Assembly (NCBI RefSeq): GCF_019805165.1
Contig: NZ_RWIJ01000010.1
Span: 95,067 to 159,066 of the forward strand
DNA: 64,000 nucleotides
Source: Azospirillum sp. 412522
Lineage (GTDB): Bacteria > Pseudomonadota > Alphaproteobacteria > Azospirillales > Azospirillaceae
Reading direction: 5' to 3'
A program made the position numbers and the translations under genes. The notes below the pieces were generated by a model. The model did no database searches. It saw only the letters and a program-made list of their open reading frames with translations, and had not been told where the DNA came from. Shown here piece after piece: positions 26,744 to 35,790 of the stretch. Each line of letters starts with the position of its first letter. Position 1 is the stretch's first letter.

Positions 26744-27769
26744 TCAGAAGCCTTCCAGCACAACCTTGCCGCGGGCCTTGCCCGATTCGATCAGGGCATG
26801 GGCCTTGCGCAGGGTGGCGGCGTCGATGCGGCCCAGCGTTTCGGTCAGGGTGGTGCGCAGCGTGCCGGCATCGACCAGCCGCGAGACCTCGGTCAGCAGC
26901 TCGTGCTGGGCGATCATGTCGGCGGTCTGGTAGAGCGGACGGGTGAACATCAGCTCCCAATGCAGCGAGACGCTCTTGCGCTTCAGCAGCCGGACGTCGA
27001 TCGGCTCCGGGTCGTCGATCAGGCCGATATGCCCCTGCGGCGCCACCAGCTCGACTAGGTCCTGGAAATGGCGGTCGGTCGCGTTGGTGGAAAAGACGTA
27101 GTCGACACCGGCCAGCCCCAGCGCCTTCACCTGCTCCGCCATCGGCCGGCTGTGGTCGATCACGTCATGGGCGCCCAGTTCGCGCACCCAGTCGGCGGTC
27201 TCCGGACGCGAGGCGGTGGCCAGCACCCGGACCTTGCTCAGCCGGCGGGCCAGCTGGATGGCGATGGACCCGACGCCGCCGGCCCCGCCGACGATCAGCA
27301 GCGACTTGCCCTCGCCTCCCTTCCCATCATCGGCGGCGCGCGGCAGGCCCAGCCGGTGGAACAGCATCTCCCAGGCGGTGATGGCGGTCAGCGGCAGGGC
27401 GGCGGCCTCGGCGACGCTCAGGCTGGCCGGACGGGCGCCGACGATGCGCTCGTCGACCAGATGATATTCGCTGTTGGTGCCGGCGCGGTCGATGGAGCCG
27501 GCATAGAACACCGCGTCGCCGGGGCGGAACAGGCTGACGCCGGGACCGACCGCCTCGACGATACCGGCGGCGTCGAAGCCCAGGATGCGCAGTCCGCCGT
27601 CGGCCGGCGACGCGTTGCGCCGCAGCTTCGTGTCCACCGGATTGACCGACACCGCCTCCACCCGGACCAGCAGGTCGCGGCCGGTCGGGGTCGGGCGGTC
27701 GATCTCGATGTCGATCAGCGAGTCGGCATCGGTGATGGGCAGGGACTTGCGGTAGCCGATGGCTTTCAT
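26744..27769 (-). CDS. Zinc-type MDR alcohol dehydrogenase / quinone oxidoreductase
   Basis: A 341-residue medium-chain dehydrogenase/reductase. The N-terminal catalytic domain has VEAVSVNPVDTKLRR and ILGFDAAGIVEAVGPGV. The Rossmann fold has LIVGGAGGVGSIAIQLARR for NADPH. The structural and catalytic zinc ligands of classical alcohol dehydrogenases are absent, which fits the ZADH/quinone reductase group; the substrate is unknown. It is divergent from a small lipoprotein gene, with a perfect 8-bp inverted repeat in the shared upstream region. Confidence 0.9.
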   Translation of the reverse strand: MKAIGYRKSLPITDADSLIDIEIDRPTPTGRDLLVRVEAVSVNPVDTKLRRNASPADGGLRILGFDAAGIVEAVGPGVSLFRPGDAVFYAGSIDRAGTNSEYHLVDERIVGARPASLSVAEAAALPLTAITAWEMLFHRLGLPRAADDGKGGEGKSLLIVGGAGGVGSIAIQLARRLSKVRVLATASRPETADWVRELGAHDVIDHSRPMAEQVKALGLAGVDYVFSTNATDRHFQDLVELVAPQGHIGLIDDPEPIDVRLLKRKSVSLHWELMFTRPLYQTADMIAQHELLTEVSRLVDAGTLRTTLTETLGRIDAATLRKAHALIESGKARGKVVLEGF

Positions 27770-27853
27770 GATGGCCTCGTCTTCAGGATGGGAAGAAGTC
27801 GAGACAGAAGATGGCGCTGTCCACGGGATATGTGAAATTCATAGTTCTTGTTT

Positions 27854-27878
27854 CATCCATCTGGAACCACGATGGATG
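27854..27878. promoter_or_regulatory. Inverted repeat between divergent genes
   Basis: CATCCATC (27854-27861) and GATGGATG (27871-27878) form a perfect 8-bp palindrome with a 9-bp spacer, 85 bp upstream of the oxidoreductase start. Likely an operator; the cognate regulator is unknown. Confidence 0.45.
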
Positions 27879-28008
27879 GCAAGGCGACCCAGCCTCGGAA
27901 AGGGTGGCGCCAAAGGGGTATGGAATAGCCGGCCGGGCCAGGGTGTTTGTACCGATGACCGGCTTCACCGCCAAGTCCGGTCTTCCAGCCCAGACAGGAA
28001 GCAAGGCC

Positions 28009-28278
28009 ATGAGCACCATTCGTCCGAGGATTCTGACCGCCCTGCTCCTGGCTGCGGGAGCCGCGACACTGTCCGGCTGCGTCGCCTACGATCCCTATTA
28101 TCCCGCCTACAGCGAGCCGGTGGTCGTCCCGCCGCCGACTGTCTACGCGGTGCCTCCGCCGGTGGTGGTCGGTCCGGGCTACTATCGCCGCCCCTGGAAC
28201 GACCATTGGCACGGCGACCGCGGCTGGTACGGGCGGGGACGCGGGTGGGGTCCCGGCGGACCGCGTGGCTGGCGTTGA
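28009..28278 (+). CDS. Small Tyr/Pro/Gly-rich lipoprotein
   Basis: An 89-residue lipoprotein: signal peptide MSTIRPRILTALLLAAGAATLSGC with lipobox LSGC (Cys24). The mature part is a low-complexity stretch, first Tyr/Pro/Val-rich (YDPYYPAYSEPVVVPPPTV) and then Arg/Gly/Trp/His-rich (WHGDRGWYGRGRGWGPGG). Such proteins are common, poorly conserved envelope proteins of unknown role. The ATG at 28009 follows AAGG and is preferred to upstream starts in a frame without a signal peptide. Confidence 0.8.
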   Translation: MSTIRPRILTALLLAAGAATLSGCVAYDPYYPAYSEPVVVPPPTVYAVPPPVVVGPGYYRRPWNDHWHGDRGWYGRGRGWGPGGPRGWR

Positions 28279-28312
28279 TCGGGACGGTTCGAAAGGACGG
28301 GACCCGCGGCGG

Positions 28313-29470
28313 TCAGGAAGTTCCGGTGGCCGCCACGTGGTCGGCGCGGTTGCGCAGCACCAGGATGGTGTGGTCGTCGTCGCTCACCGCGCCGTCGCGC
28401 AGCAGCACCAGGGCCGCCAGCGTCGGTTCGACCGCGTGCAGGTTGCGATGGATGAACAGGGCCGGCAACCGGGCGCATCCACCGGTGTAGAGCACGACAT
28501 GCTCCCCCGGCGCCCACAGCAGATGGACCGAGGCGGGAGCCAGCGGATTGAAGCCGATCATCGCCCAGCGGGCGCCCAGCGCGGTGATCTCCTGCCGGCG
28601 CACCACCGCCCCGGCCAGGGTGCCGAGCGCCGTATAGTCCACCGCGCCGGCATCGAAGCGCAGAACCGCGACGGCTGACCGTCCGATCCGCGTCAGGGTC
28701 CGGTCGTCGGACAGCCCCAGCTCGGGCCGCCCCCTCAGGTCGCGCCGGATGGCGTTCACGACGACGGGAGCGGGCAGACCGGACACTGTGGCCGCGACCA
28801 CCGCCTCCACCTGCCCTACCAGTTCGGGCGTCATGACGGCGAGGGATTGCGCCGGGTGGCCGCCACCATTGGGGGTGTCGCTCCTGGCATCGTCGGCCAT
28901 GTCGCCGTCGACCATCAGCGCGACCCCGCAGGGGCCATCCCCGCCGCGCGCAGCAGCGCAGCGGACGGACCAATGGTCGATGAAAGGGCCGCCCCGCGTC
29001 GTCTCACCGCCGGTCCGCTCGACCATCACCGCCCCGGCCTGCGCCAAGGCGTCGGCCGGCGGCGCGTCGTCCGCGCCGGGCCGCAGGACGCGGGCCAGCA
29101 ATGCCGACCCTATACCCGGCGTGGCATGGATGTGGAAACGGTCGGCCTGCCCCCGAACGGTTTCCAGCGCCGCGCCGAGTGCCAGTGAAGCGCCATCCGG
29201 CATGGAAGGGTCCGGCAGTTCGACGGTGCCGGGATCGCGGTCATAGGCCAGGCATTCGACCCCGGCCCCGCTTCGCATCCTTGCGATCAGCACGGTCCCG
29301 TCCGGCCGATGCAGCGCGTAGTCCGCCACCGACGTCACCAGCCGGTCCAGCCGGGCCGCCTCGTCCGCCGCCAGCACGCCCTCGGCCCGCTCCGCCGCGA
29401 TCCGGCGCGCCGTGGCGATATCGTCGGGCGACGCCACGGCGATGCGACGGTGACCATGGTCGGGGAACAT
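28313..29470 (-). CDS. Degenerate RsbT/RsbX-like fusion protein
   Basis: A 385-residue protein whose two halves resemble parts of the stress-signalling partner-switch proteins. Residues about 10-140 are like an RsbT/RsbW GHKL ATPase (DDIATARRIAAERAEGVL ... IHATPGIGSALLARVLR), with the catalytic N-box largely lost. Residues about 150-385 resemble a SpoIIE/RsbX-type PP2C phosphatase (HWSVRCAA, GVALMVDGDMADDA, DDRTLTRIGRSAVAVLRFD, GEHVVLYTGG, DDHTILVLRN). Several metal ligands can be matched, but the first half looks inactive. No RsbV/STAS or sigma gene is near. The ATG at 29470 has AGGAG seven bases upstream. The pseudo-receiver LuxR gene lies 201 bp upstream on the same strand. Confidence 0.6.
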   Translation of the reverse strand: MFPDHGHRRIAVASPDDIATARRIAAERAEGVLAADEAARLDRLVTSVADYALHRPDGTVLIARMRSGAGVECLAYDRDPGTVELPDPSMPDGASLALGAALETVRGQADRFHIHATPGIGSALLARVLRPGADDAPPADALAQAGAVMVERTGGETTRGGPFIDHWSVRCAAARGGDGPCGVALMVDGDMADDARSDTPNGGGHPAQSLAVMTPELVGQVEAVVAATVSGLPAPVVVNAIRRDLRGRPELGLSDDRTLTRIGRSAVAVLRFDAGAVDYTALGTLAGAVVRRQEITALGARWAMIGFNPLAPASVHLLWAPGEHVVLYTGGCARLPALFIHRNLHAVEPTLAALVLLRDGAVSDDDHTILVLRNRADHVAATGTS

Positions 29471-29621
29471 CGAACCGCTCCTGTCAGCGCTCTGGTTGCT
29501 CTTCCCCGGAAGTTTACAATCCTCAACCGGCCAAGCCCAAGGAAAGCACTCGACCGTCTTCATTTTTCAACCGATCGGCGCCGGCGCCGACGCGATCTTC
29601 ACGATGCCGGTTCCCACGATG

Positions 29622-29653
29622 CCGGCCCTCAGGATAACCGGCCCTCAGGATAA
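29622..29653. repeat. 16-bp tandem duplication
   Basis: CCGGCCCTCAGGATAA is present twice in direct contact (29622-29637, 29638-29653) with a third partial copy. It lies between the LuxR-type and RsbT/RsbX-like genes and looks like a recent slippage event. A 10-bp ACGATGCCGG is also repeated just before it. Confidence 0.6.
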
Positions 29654-29671
29654 CCGGCCGGGAGACCCGCG

Positions 29672-30385
29672 TCAGGATGCGGTCGCCGCCATAAGCGCCG
29701 GCTGGACCGGCTGGCGGATGGAGAGCGTGTGCAGCATGTCGCGCCCGCGCAGTATCTCCGCCGCTTCCCAAAGACGACCCAGACCGACAATGGACCGGCT
29801 GCCGGTCTTTTCCATGATTCGGGCGCGGTGGACTTCCACCGTCTTGATGCTGATGCCCAGTTCCCAGGCGATCGTCTTGCTCTGCTTGCCCTCGACGATC
29901 AGTTCCAGGACCTCCGATTCACGCCGGCTCAGCAGGGCGAGCCGGCGGACGGCGTCACGGCTGCGGTCGCGCTGCTGGGCAAGCGGGCTGCCGGAGGACA
30001 GGCAGGCGCGCAGCCGCTCCAGAAAGGCCGGGACGGCGAAGGGATGGGCGATGCAGTCCACGGCGCCCGCCCTCATCGCGGCGACGGCGGAGTCGACGTC
30101 GCCCTGCTCGGTCACCACCAGAACCGGAAGGTCGTGGCCCTGGAGCGAGGCTTCGACCATGAATTCGATCGCGGTCATGTCCGGCAGCTCGCTGCGCAGG
30201 ACGATGCAGGAAGAGCCTGTGCCCAGCACGGCCAGCGCGTCGGCGGCGGTGCTGTGGACCCGGCAGGCGATGCCGACGGCGCCCAGCGCCCGCGACAGCG
30301 TGCTGCGCGACAGCAGGTCGCCGTCGACGATGTGAACGAGACAGGCGGTATGCGGCTGAGCGGACATGGACATTTGCACGGGCAT
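29672..30385 (-). CDS. FixJ/LuxR-type regulator with pseudo-receiver domain
   Basis: A 237-residue regulator. Residues about 15-130 have the receiver fold (VHIVDGDLLSRSTLSRALG; LPVLVVTEQGDVDSAVAAMRAGAVDCIAHPF), and residues 150-215 a LuxR/GerE helix-turn-helix (LSRRESEVLELIVEGKQSKTIAWELGISIKTVEVHRARIMEKT). In the receiver the phospho-acceptor Asp is Arg (CIVLRSELPD) and the switch Lys before PF is His, so normal phosphorylation is excluded. The ATG at 30385 lies eight bases after GGGGAGG; an upstream in-frame ATG is less well placed. A perfect 7-bp inverted repeat lies about 100 bp upstream. Confidence 0.85.
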   Translation of the reverse strand: MPVQMSMSAQPHTACLVHIVDGDLLSRSTLSRALGAVGIACRVHSTAADALAVLGTGSSCIVLRSELPDMTAIEFMVEASLQGHDLPVLVVTEQGDVDSAVAAMRAGAVDCIAHPFAVPAFLERLRACLSSGSPLAQQRDRSRDAVRRLALLSRRESEVLELIVEGKQSKTIAWELGISIKTVEVHRARIMEKTGSRSIVGLGRLWEAAEILRGRDMLHTLSIRQPVQPALMAATAS

Positions 30386-30805
30386 CTTGGGACCTCCCCA
30401 CATCGGACCAGCGAACAGCGCCGGCTCCCCATGACGATCGATCCGTCACCGAACCGTCGTCATGTCGGGCATTTTAGCGGTCATCCCTTATTGACCGCCG
30501 CAAGCGCGAGGGATAGTGGGGCTGTCTAAAAGGATATCGGGGATACTATACGCGCGAACGCCCCAACAAGAGCTCCAATCGGCGCGCTATCCTGCCGAGT
30601 GGGAGAAAACCAGACGGCGAATGGGGCAAGTATTTTCGCAAAATGCATCTCGGCGCACATTGCCCGACTCAAGGAAAGGCGGCCTGAACTTCATCACGCC
30701 GCGAACAAGCCCATACTGAGCGTTTGTTATAGCGGCTTGATTTTGAAATTGCTCTCTTCGGGATTTTTTCTTTCCGCCCCCCATCCGACCGCATGCCCCG
30801 GGCGA
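30386..30805. other. 420-bp gap without a gene
   Basis: No convincing ORF. It contains the inverted repeat GCGGTCA / TGACCGC (30477-30483 and 30492-30498) in the upstream region of the LuxR-type regulator. The part from about 30520 to 30780 is richer in A/T and carries a run of T at 30764-30770. I see no standard promoter pair. Confidence 0.4.
30477..30498. promoter_or_regulatory. Inverted repeat upstream of the pseudo-receiver regulator
   Basis: A perfect 7-bp palindrome, GCGGTCA with TGACCGC, and an 8-bp spacer, centred about 100 bp before the start codon at 30385. Possible autoregulatory site for the LuxR-type protein; it has no T-run to act as terminator. Confidence 0.4.
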
Positions 30806-31723
30806 TCAGGCCCGGCGGCGGGTCGCCAGCAGGATGCCGGCGGCGATCAGGGCGATGCCGACGCCGTGATACAGATGCAGCTGCTCGCCCAGGAACAGGA
30901 TCGCCAGCAGACTGCCGAAGACCGGCACCAGATGGATGGCAAGGCCGGCGGTGTTGGGGCCCAGAAGCTCCACCGCCCGGTTGAAGCAGAGATAGGCGGC
31001 GATGGATGGGAACAGCACGGTATAGCCGACCGCCAGCAGCGTGATGCCGTTGGCCTGGACCGGATGCCCGCCCAGGCTCTCCCAGACGTAGAAGGGCAGA
31101 AGCTCCACCGCGCCGATGGCGAAGGTGACGACGACGAAGCTCAGGCCGTGGATGGCCGGCCGGCGGCGCAGCAGCGTGGTGTAGGCGGCATAGATCACCA
31201 CGGCCGCCAGCATCCAGACGTCGCCGGAATTCAGCTCCAGCCCCAGCAGGGTCGCCGGGTCGCCGTGGGAGATCAGGGTCGTCGCCCCCACCAGCGAGAC
31301 GGCGATGCCCAACCCCTGCAACGCCCCGATCCGGTCGCGGAACAGGACGAGGCTCATCAGCACGATCATCACCGGCATCGACGACTGCAGCATCACGCAG
31401 TTCAGGGCGGTCGTCGTGTTCAGCGCGATGTACTGGAAGGTGTTGTAGACGCCGATGCCCAGCGTGCCCAGCAGCAGGACGCTCTTCCAACGCGCCAGGA
31501 TCGGCGTGATGTCGTGGCGCAGGTGCGGCCAGGCGAAGGGCAGCACGATCAGCATGCCCAGGCACCAGCGCCAGAAGGCCAGCCCGATGGGCGGCACCGC
31601 TCCGGCGACCGCCCGCCCCAGGACCGCGTTGCCCGCCCAGAACAGGGGCGGCAGCATCATCAGCAGCCAGGCCTGATCGGCTAGACGGGCACCTCTGGCG
31701 GGGGCGGCGCGGTCGGCGGGCAT
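30806..31723 (-). CDS. EamA-family (DMT) transporter
   Basis: A 305-residue inner-membrane protein with ten predicted helices in two EamA repeats, from LLMMLPPLFWAGNAVLGRAVA to LHLYHGVGIALIAAGILLATRRR. EamA proteins export amino acids, cysteine-type metabolites or other small molecules; the substrate cannot be inferred. Typical repeat ends (TLISHGDPATLLG, LFLGEQLHLYH) are seen. It lies 14 bp after the small repeat protein gene on the same strand, so they may be cotranscribed. Confidence 0.9.
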   Translation of the reverse strand: MPADRAAPARGARLADQAWLLMMLPPLFWAGNAVLGRAVAGAVPPIGLAFWRWCLGMLIVLPFAWPHLRHDITPILARWKSVLLLGTLGIGVYNTFQYIALNTTTALNCVMLQSSMPVMIVLMSLVLFRDRIGALQGLGIAVSLVGATTLISHGDPATLLGLELNSGDVWMLAAVVIYAAYTTLLRRRPAIHGLSFVVVTFAIGAVELLPFYVWESLGGHPVQANGITLLAVGYTVLFPSIAAYLCFNRAVELLGPNTAGLAIHLVPVFGSLLAILFLGEQLHLYHGVGIALIAAGILLATRRRA

Positions 31724-31737
31724 GGCGCTTTCGGTCC

Positions 31738-32118
31738 TCAGCTGCGACGGCGGGGCGAGGCGAAGACGCTCGAGGCGGTCAGGGCGGCGCTGCGGTCGGT
31801 GCTGTCCTCGGCGCGGAAGACGCTGGCACGGGAGTCGCGGCGGGGATGGCGCGGCGCGTCGTCGCGGCCCTCGCCACGACCCTCGCCACGGCCCTCGCCA
31901 CGGCCCTCGCCACGGCCCTCGCGGGGCGGCTTGGCGGGCTGGCGCAGCTCGGCGTCGAGTTCGGCGATGCGCTTGACCAGCGCTTCACGGATGGCGGGGG
32001 CCGCGTGGGCTTTCAGCGTCGCCAGCTGCTCCTTGAGCTGAACCAGCTGACGCTGCTTCTCCTCGCGGCTGCGCTTGATGGCGACGTTGTCGGAATGCTG
32101 GCCCTCGAAGGAGCGCAT
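31738..32118 (-). CDS. Small coiled-coil protein with EGRG repeat tract
   Basis: A 126-residue protein of unknown function. Residues 12-60 are a basic and acidic helical stretch (REEKQRQLVQLKEQLATLKAHAAPAIREALVKRIAELDAELRQ) likely to form a coiled coil. It is followed by about five tandem EGRG units (residues 67-84) and a Ser/Arg-rich tail. The tract is encoded by 12-bp direct DNA repeats that keep the frame. The Arg/Gly content suggests RNA or nucleic acid binding (inference only). It starts at 32118, 240 bp downstream of groEL. Confidence 0.65.
   Translation of the reverse strand: MRSFEGQHSDNVAIKRSREEKQRQLVQLKEQLATLKAHAAPAIREALVKRIAELDAELRQPAKPPREGRGEGRGEGRGEGRGEGRDDAPRHPRRDSRASVFRAEDSTDRSAALTASSVFASPRRRS
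31868..31922. repeat. 12-bp tandem repeat (CCCTCGCCACGG)
   Basis: Four full copies and one partial copy of a 12-bp unit, the first with one mismatch, inside the preceding gene. The unit length is a multiple of three, so copy-number change adds or removes four-residue EGRG-type units. Confidence 0.85.
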
Positions 32119-32284
32119 GGAACAGGCCCTCGTTTAAAAATACGGAAGTCAGGAGGCCGGCGCCCCGCATTCGGGTGCCCGGCGAGAGGGGCGGATTATT
32201 GGGAGGGGACCGCGGCAAAGCAAGGCGGACTTCGCCTTGACTTTTCAGGATCGAGGGAAGTGCCCGCGGCCCGCCCCGCCCCTT

Positions 32285-32328
32285 TCGGCAAAAGAAAAAG
32301 GGCGCCCCCTTGCGGAGACGCCCCTTTC
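32285..32328 (-). terminator. Intrinsic terminator of groEL
   Basis: On the minus strand AAAGGGGCG pairs with CGCCCTTT with one bulged base, followed by TTTTTCTTTTGCC. It lies 30 bp after the groEL stop. Confidence 0.8.
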
Positions 32329-32358
32329 CCAACCGTGCAACGGCGGAACGACGGGCTA

Positions 32359-34014
<1,656 letters not shown>

Positions 34015-34050
34015 TTAACTTGCAAATTTCGAAGGACAGGGGCGGAGGAC

Positions 34051-34341
34051 TTAGGCCTCGATCACGCCCATGATGTCGGATTCCTTCATGATCAGGTAAT
34101 CGACACCTTCGATCTTCACTTCCGTGCCCGACCACTTGCCGAACAGGATGCGGTCGCCGGCCTTGACGTCCAGCGCCACGACCTTGCCCGACTCGTCACG
34201 AGCGCCGGGGCCGACGGCGATGATCTCGCCTTCCTGCGGCTTCTCCTTGGCCGTGTCGGGGATGATGATCCCACCCTTGGTCTTGGTGTCGGACTCCAGA
34301 CGCTTGACGACGACGCGGTCGTGCAGCGGGCGGAACTTCAT
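34051..34341 (-). CDS. groES: Co-chaperonin GroES (10 kDa)
   Basis: A 96-residue GroES lid: [46 protein letters not shown] contains the mobile loop ([12 protein letters not shown]) that binds GroEL and the roof region. First gene of the groESL operon, 48 bp before groEL. The 5' region holds a CIRCE element at the predicted transcription start, so HrcA repression is expected. Confidence 0.99.
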   Translation of the reverse strand: MKFRPLHDRVVVKRLESDTKTKGGIIIPDTAKEKPQEGEIIAVGPGARDESGKVVALDVKAGDRILFGKWSGTEVKIEGVDYLIMKESDIMGVIEA

Positions 34342-34405
34342 GGAATGCCTCCTTGGATCAAGGCTTGGTTCTGACTGACGATGATTGGCGCGGGCCGGGA
34401 CGCTG

Positions 34406-34432
34406 TTAGCACTCCCCCCCGGCGAGTGCCAG
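34406..34432 (-). promoter_or_regulatory. CIRCE element (HrcA operator) of groESL
   Basis: TTAGCACTC (34406-34414), a 9-bp spacer, and GAGTGCCAG (34424-34432): the CIRCE consensus with seven of nine bases conserved in the second arm. It lies 65 bp before the groES ATG and overlaps the predicted start of transcription. Confidence 0.92.
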
Positions 34433-34436
34433 ACAG

Positions 34437-34463
34437 CTAATCGAAGCGGTTTTGCGATTCAAG
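34437..34463 (-). promoter_or_regulatory. RpoH-like promoter of groESL
   Basis: On the minus strand CTTGAA (34463-34458) and CGATTAG (34443-34437) are 14 bp apart, close to the heat-shock promoter pattern. It is placed so that CIRCE covers the start site. The rest of the 34464-34752 stretch holds no gene that I can support. Confidence 0.5.
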
Positions 34464-34706
34464 AGGCTCGTTTTGGAAATTGATGCAAATGCCGGCAGCA
34501 TCCATCCGAACCTGCCGGCAAGCCACTGAAAAATCTCATATTTTTCTGTCGTTCCCGCAATCCGGGCCGGACGAGATTTCTTCAAACGGTCACGAGGGCC
34601 GGGCCGGTCTCAGCCTCCGGTTCCACAAATCCACCGTCATCGACCCGCAGCGCCAGTCTCTCGCACGCCCTGTGATTGCCGTCACAGCGCCTCTCCCCGG
34701 CATTAG

Positions 34707-34718
34707 ATAAAATTTTAT
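34707..34718. promoter_or_regulatory. AT-only palindrome ahead of the small membrane protein gene
   Basis: ATAAAATTTTAT is a perfect 12-bp palindrome within GATAAAATTTTATTC, about 35-46 bp before the ATG at 34753. Such a run is rare in this GC-rich DNA and could be an operator or an AT-rich promoter element. Confidence 0.4.
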
Positions 34719-34752
34719 TCGAATACCGGCATTGGGCGAGGTGGAGGGCACG

Positions 34753-35016
34753 ATGATGGCGACGCAGAAGACGGACGGCTGGACCGGGGGGTGCATGGAC
34801 GGCTGCACCGCGGACCGACAGCCATCCCGCGCCGCTTCGGAACCGGCGGCTTCCGGACGGGAACCGGAGGGACCGGAATGCAGGCGCACGCGGTGGCAGG
34901 ACCGCGAAAGCCGGCTGGTGGAAGCGCTGTTGGAGTTCACGACCATCGCCGGTCTGTTCGCCCTGCTCTTCGCCCTTTTCGTGCTGTTCGGCGCCATACA
35001 GACCCTGACACCTTGA
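34753..35016 (+). CDS. Small single-span membrane protein
   Basis: An 87-residue protein I do not recognise. Residues 1-58 are hydrophilic with four Cys, three of them in CMDGC and PECRRTR segments. Residues about 59-83 form one strongly hydrophobic helix (LLEFTTIAGLFALLFALFVLFGAIQTL) near the C-terminus. The ATG at 34753 follows GGAGGG by five bases. The next gene, 165 bp downstream in the same direction, is an endolysin-type lysozyme; the pair resembles a holin/endolysin arrangement, but one helix alone is weak evidence for a holin. Confidence 0.65.
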   Translation: MMATQKTDGWTGGCMDGCTADRQPSRAASEPAASGREPEGPECRRTRWQDRESRLVEALLEFTTIAGLFALLFALFVLFGAIQTLTP

Positions 35017-35181
35017 GAGGCTCCCGTGCCGATATCCTCTGCGGCGCCACCGACCCGGCTCCACCAGCGGCTTGCGACAAATTTCAACCCGCCCTTCCCG
35101 CGACGCGCGCAACTCGGATAGGATCGCCTCCGATGCGGGCGGCAATCGTCCGTCCGGCGCGCCAACCGGGAGTTTCCATTC

Positions 35182-35676
35182 ATGACCACCAAGCCGGTCT
35201 GTCAGGCAGCGGTCGATCTCGTGAAGCATTTCGAAGGACTCTATCTCACCGCCTATCTCTGCCCGGCGGGCGTCCCCACCATCGGCTACGGCCACACCGC
35301 GGGGGTCACGATGGGCGAGACCATCACCGCCGAGCAGGCCGACGCCTTCCTCGCCTCCGACCTCACCCAGGCCGCCGGCCACGTCGATGCCCTGGTGACG
35401 GTAACGCTGAACGACGACCAACGCGGCGCGCTGTCCTCCTTCGTCTTCAACCTGGGCGCCGGCAGCCTGCAGAGCTCGACCCTGCTGAGGCTGCTGAACG
35501 GCGGCGATTATGCCGGGGCCGCCGAACAGTTCGGCCGCTGGGTCTATGCCACGGTGAACGGCAAGCCGACCAAGCTTCCGGGCCTCGTCGCCCGCCGCGC
35601 GGCGGAGGAGGCGCTGTTCCAGAGCCAGACCGCCCAGGCCCGGGCCGGCGTGACCACCGCCGACGGCACCACCTGA
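35182..35676 (+). CDS. Phage-type lysozyme (GH24 endolysin)
   Basis: A 164-residue muramidase that cuts peptidoglycan between N-acetylmuramic acid and N-acetylglucosamine. The catalytic triad E-x8-C-x5-T of GH24 endolysins is seen in FEGLYLTAYLCPAGVPTIGYGHT (Glu18, Cys27, Thr33), the Cys variant of the E-D-T triad. The rest fits the family (FVFNLGAGSLQSSTLLRLLN, GLVARRAAEEALF). No signal peptide or SAR segment is present, so it needs help to leave the cytosol. No other phage gene is close. It stands between a small membrane protein and ctaA. Confidence 0.92.
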   Translation: MTTKPVCQAAVDLVKHFEGLYLTAYLCPAGVPTIGYGHTAGVTMGETITAEQADAFLASDLTQAAGHVDALVTVTLNDDQRGALSSFVFNLGAGSLQSSTLLRLLNGGDYAGAAEQFGRWVYATVNGKPTKLPGLVARRAAEEALFQSQTAQARAGVTTADGTT

Positions 35677-35790
35677 TCCGGCATTCCCGGCAGTCGCCGG
35701 ACGAGAGACACCGGACAAGAGCCGTTTGACGGGACGGGATGTTCGCCCCACATTTGCGGACATCCCACCGCCGCGCTCCGGAATGCCGCC

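Noticed and set aside
31868..31922. CRISPR-like repeat
   Set aside because: The 12-bp units are contiguous without spacers and lie in frame inside a gene.
35182..35676. Prophage remnant around the endolysin
   Set aside because: No integrase, capsid, tail or repressor gene and no att-like repeats; flanked by groESL and ctaA.
34582..35763. Minus-strand gene opposite the endolysin
   Set aside because: Composition is that of a shadow frame and the plus-strand lysozyme has its catalytic triad.
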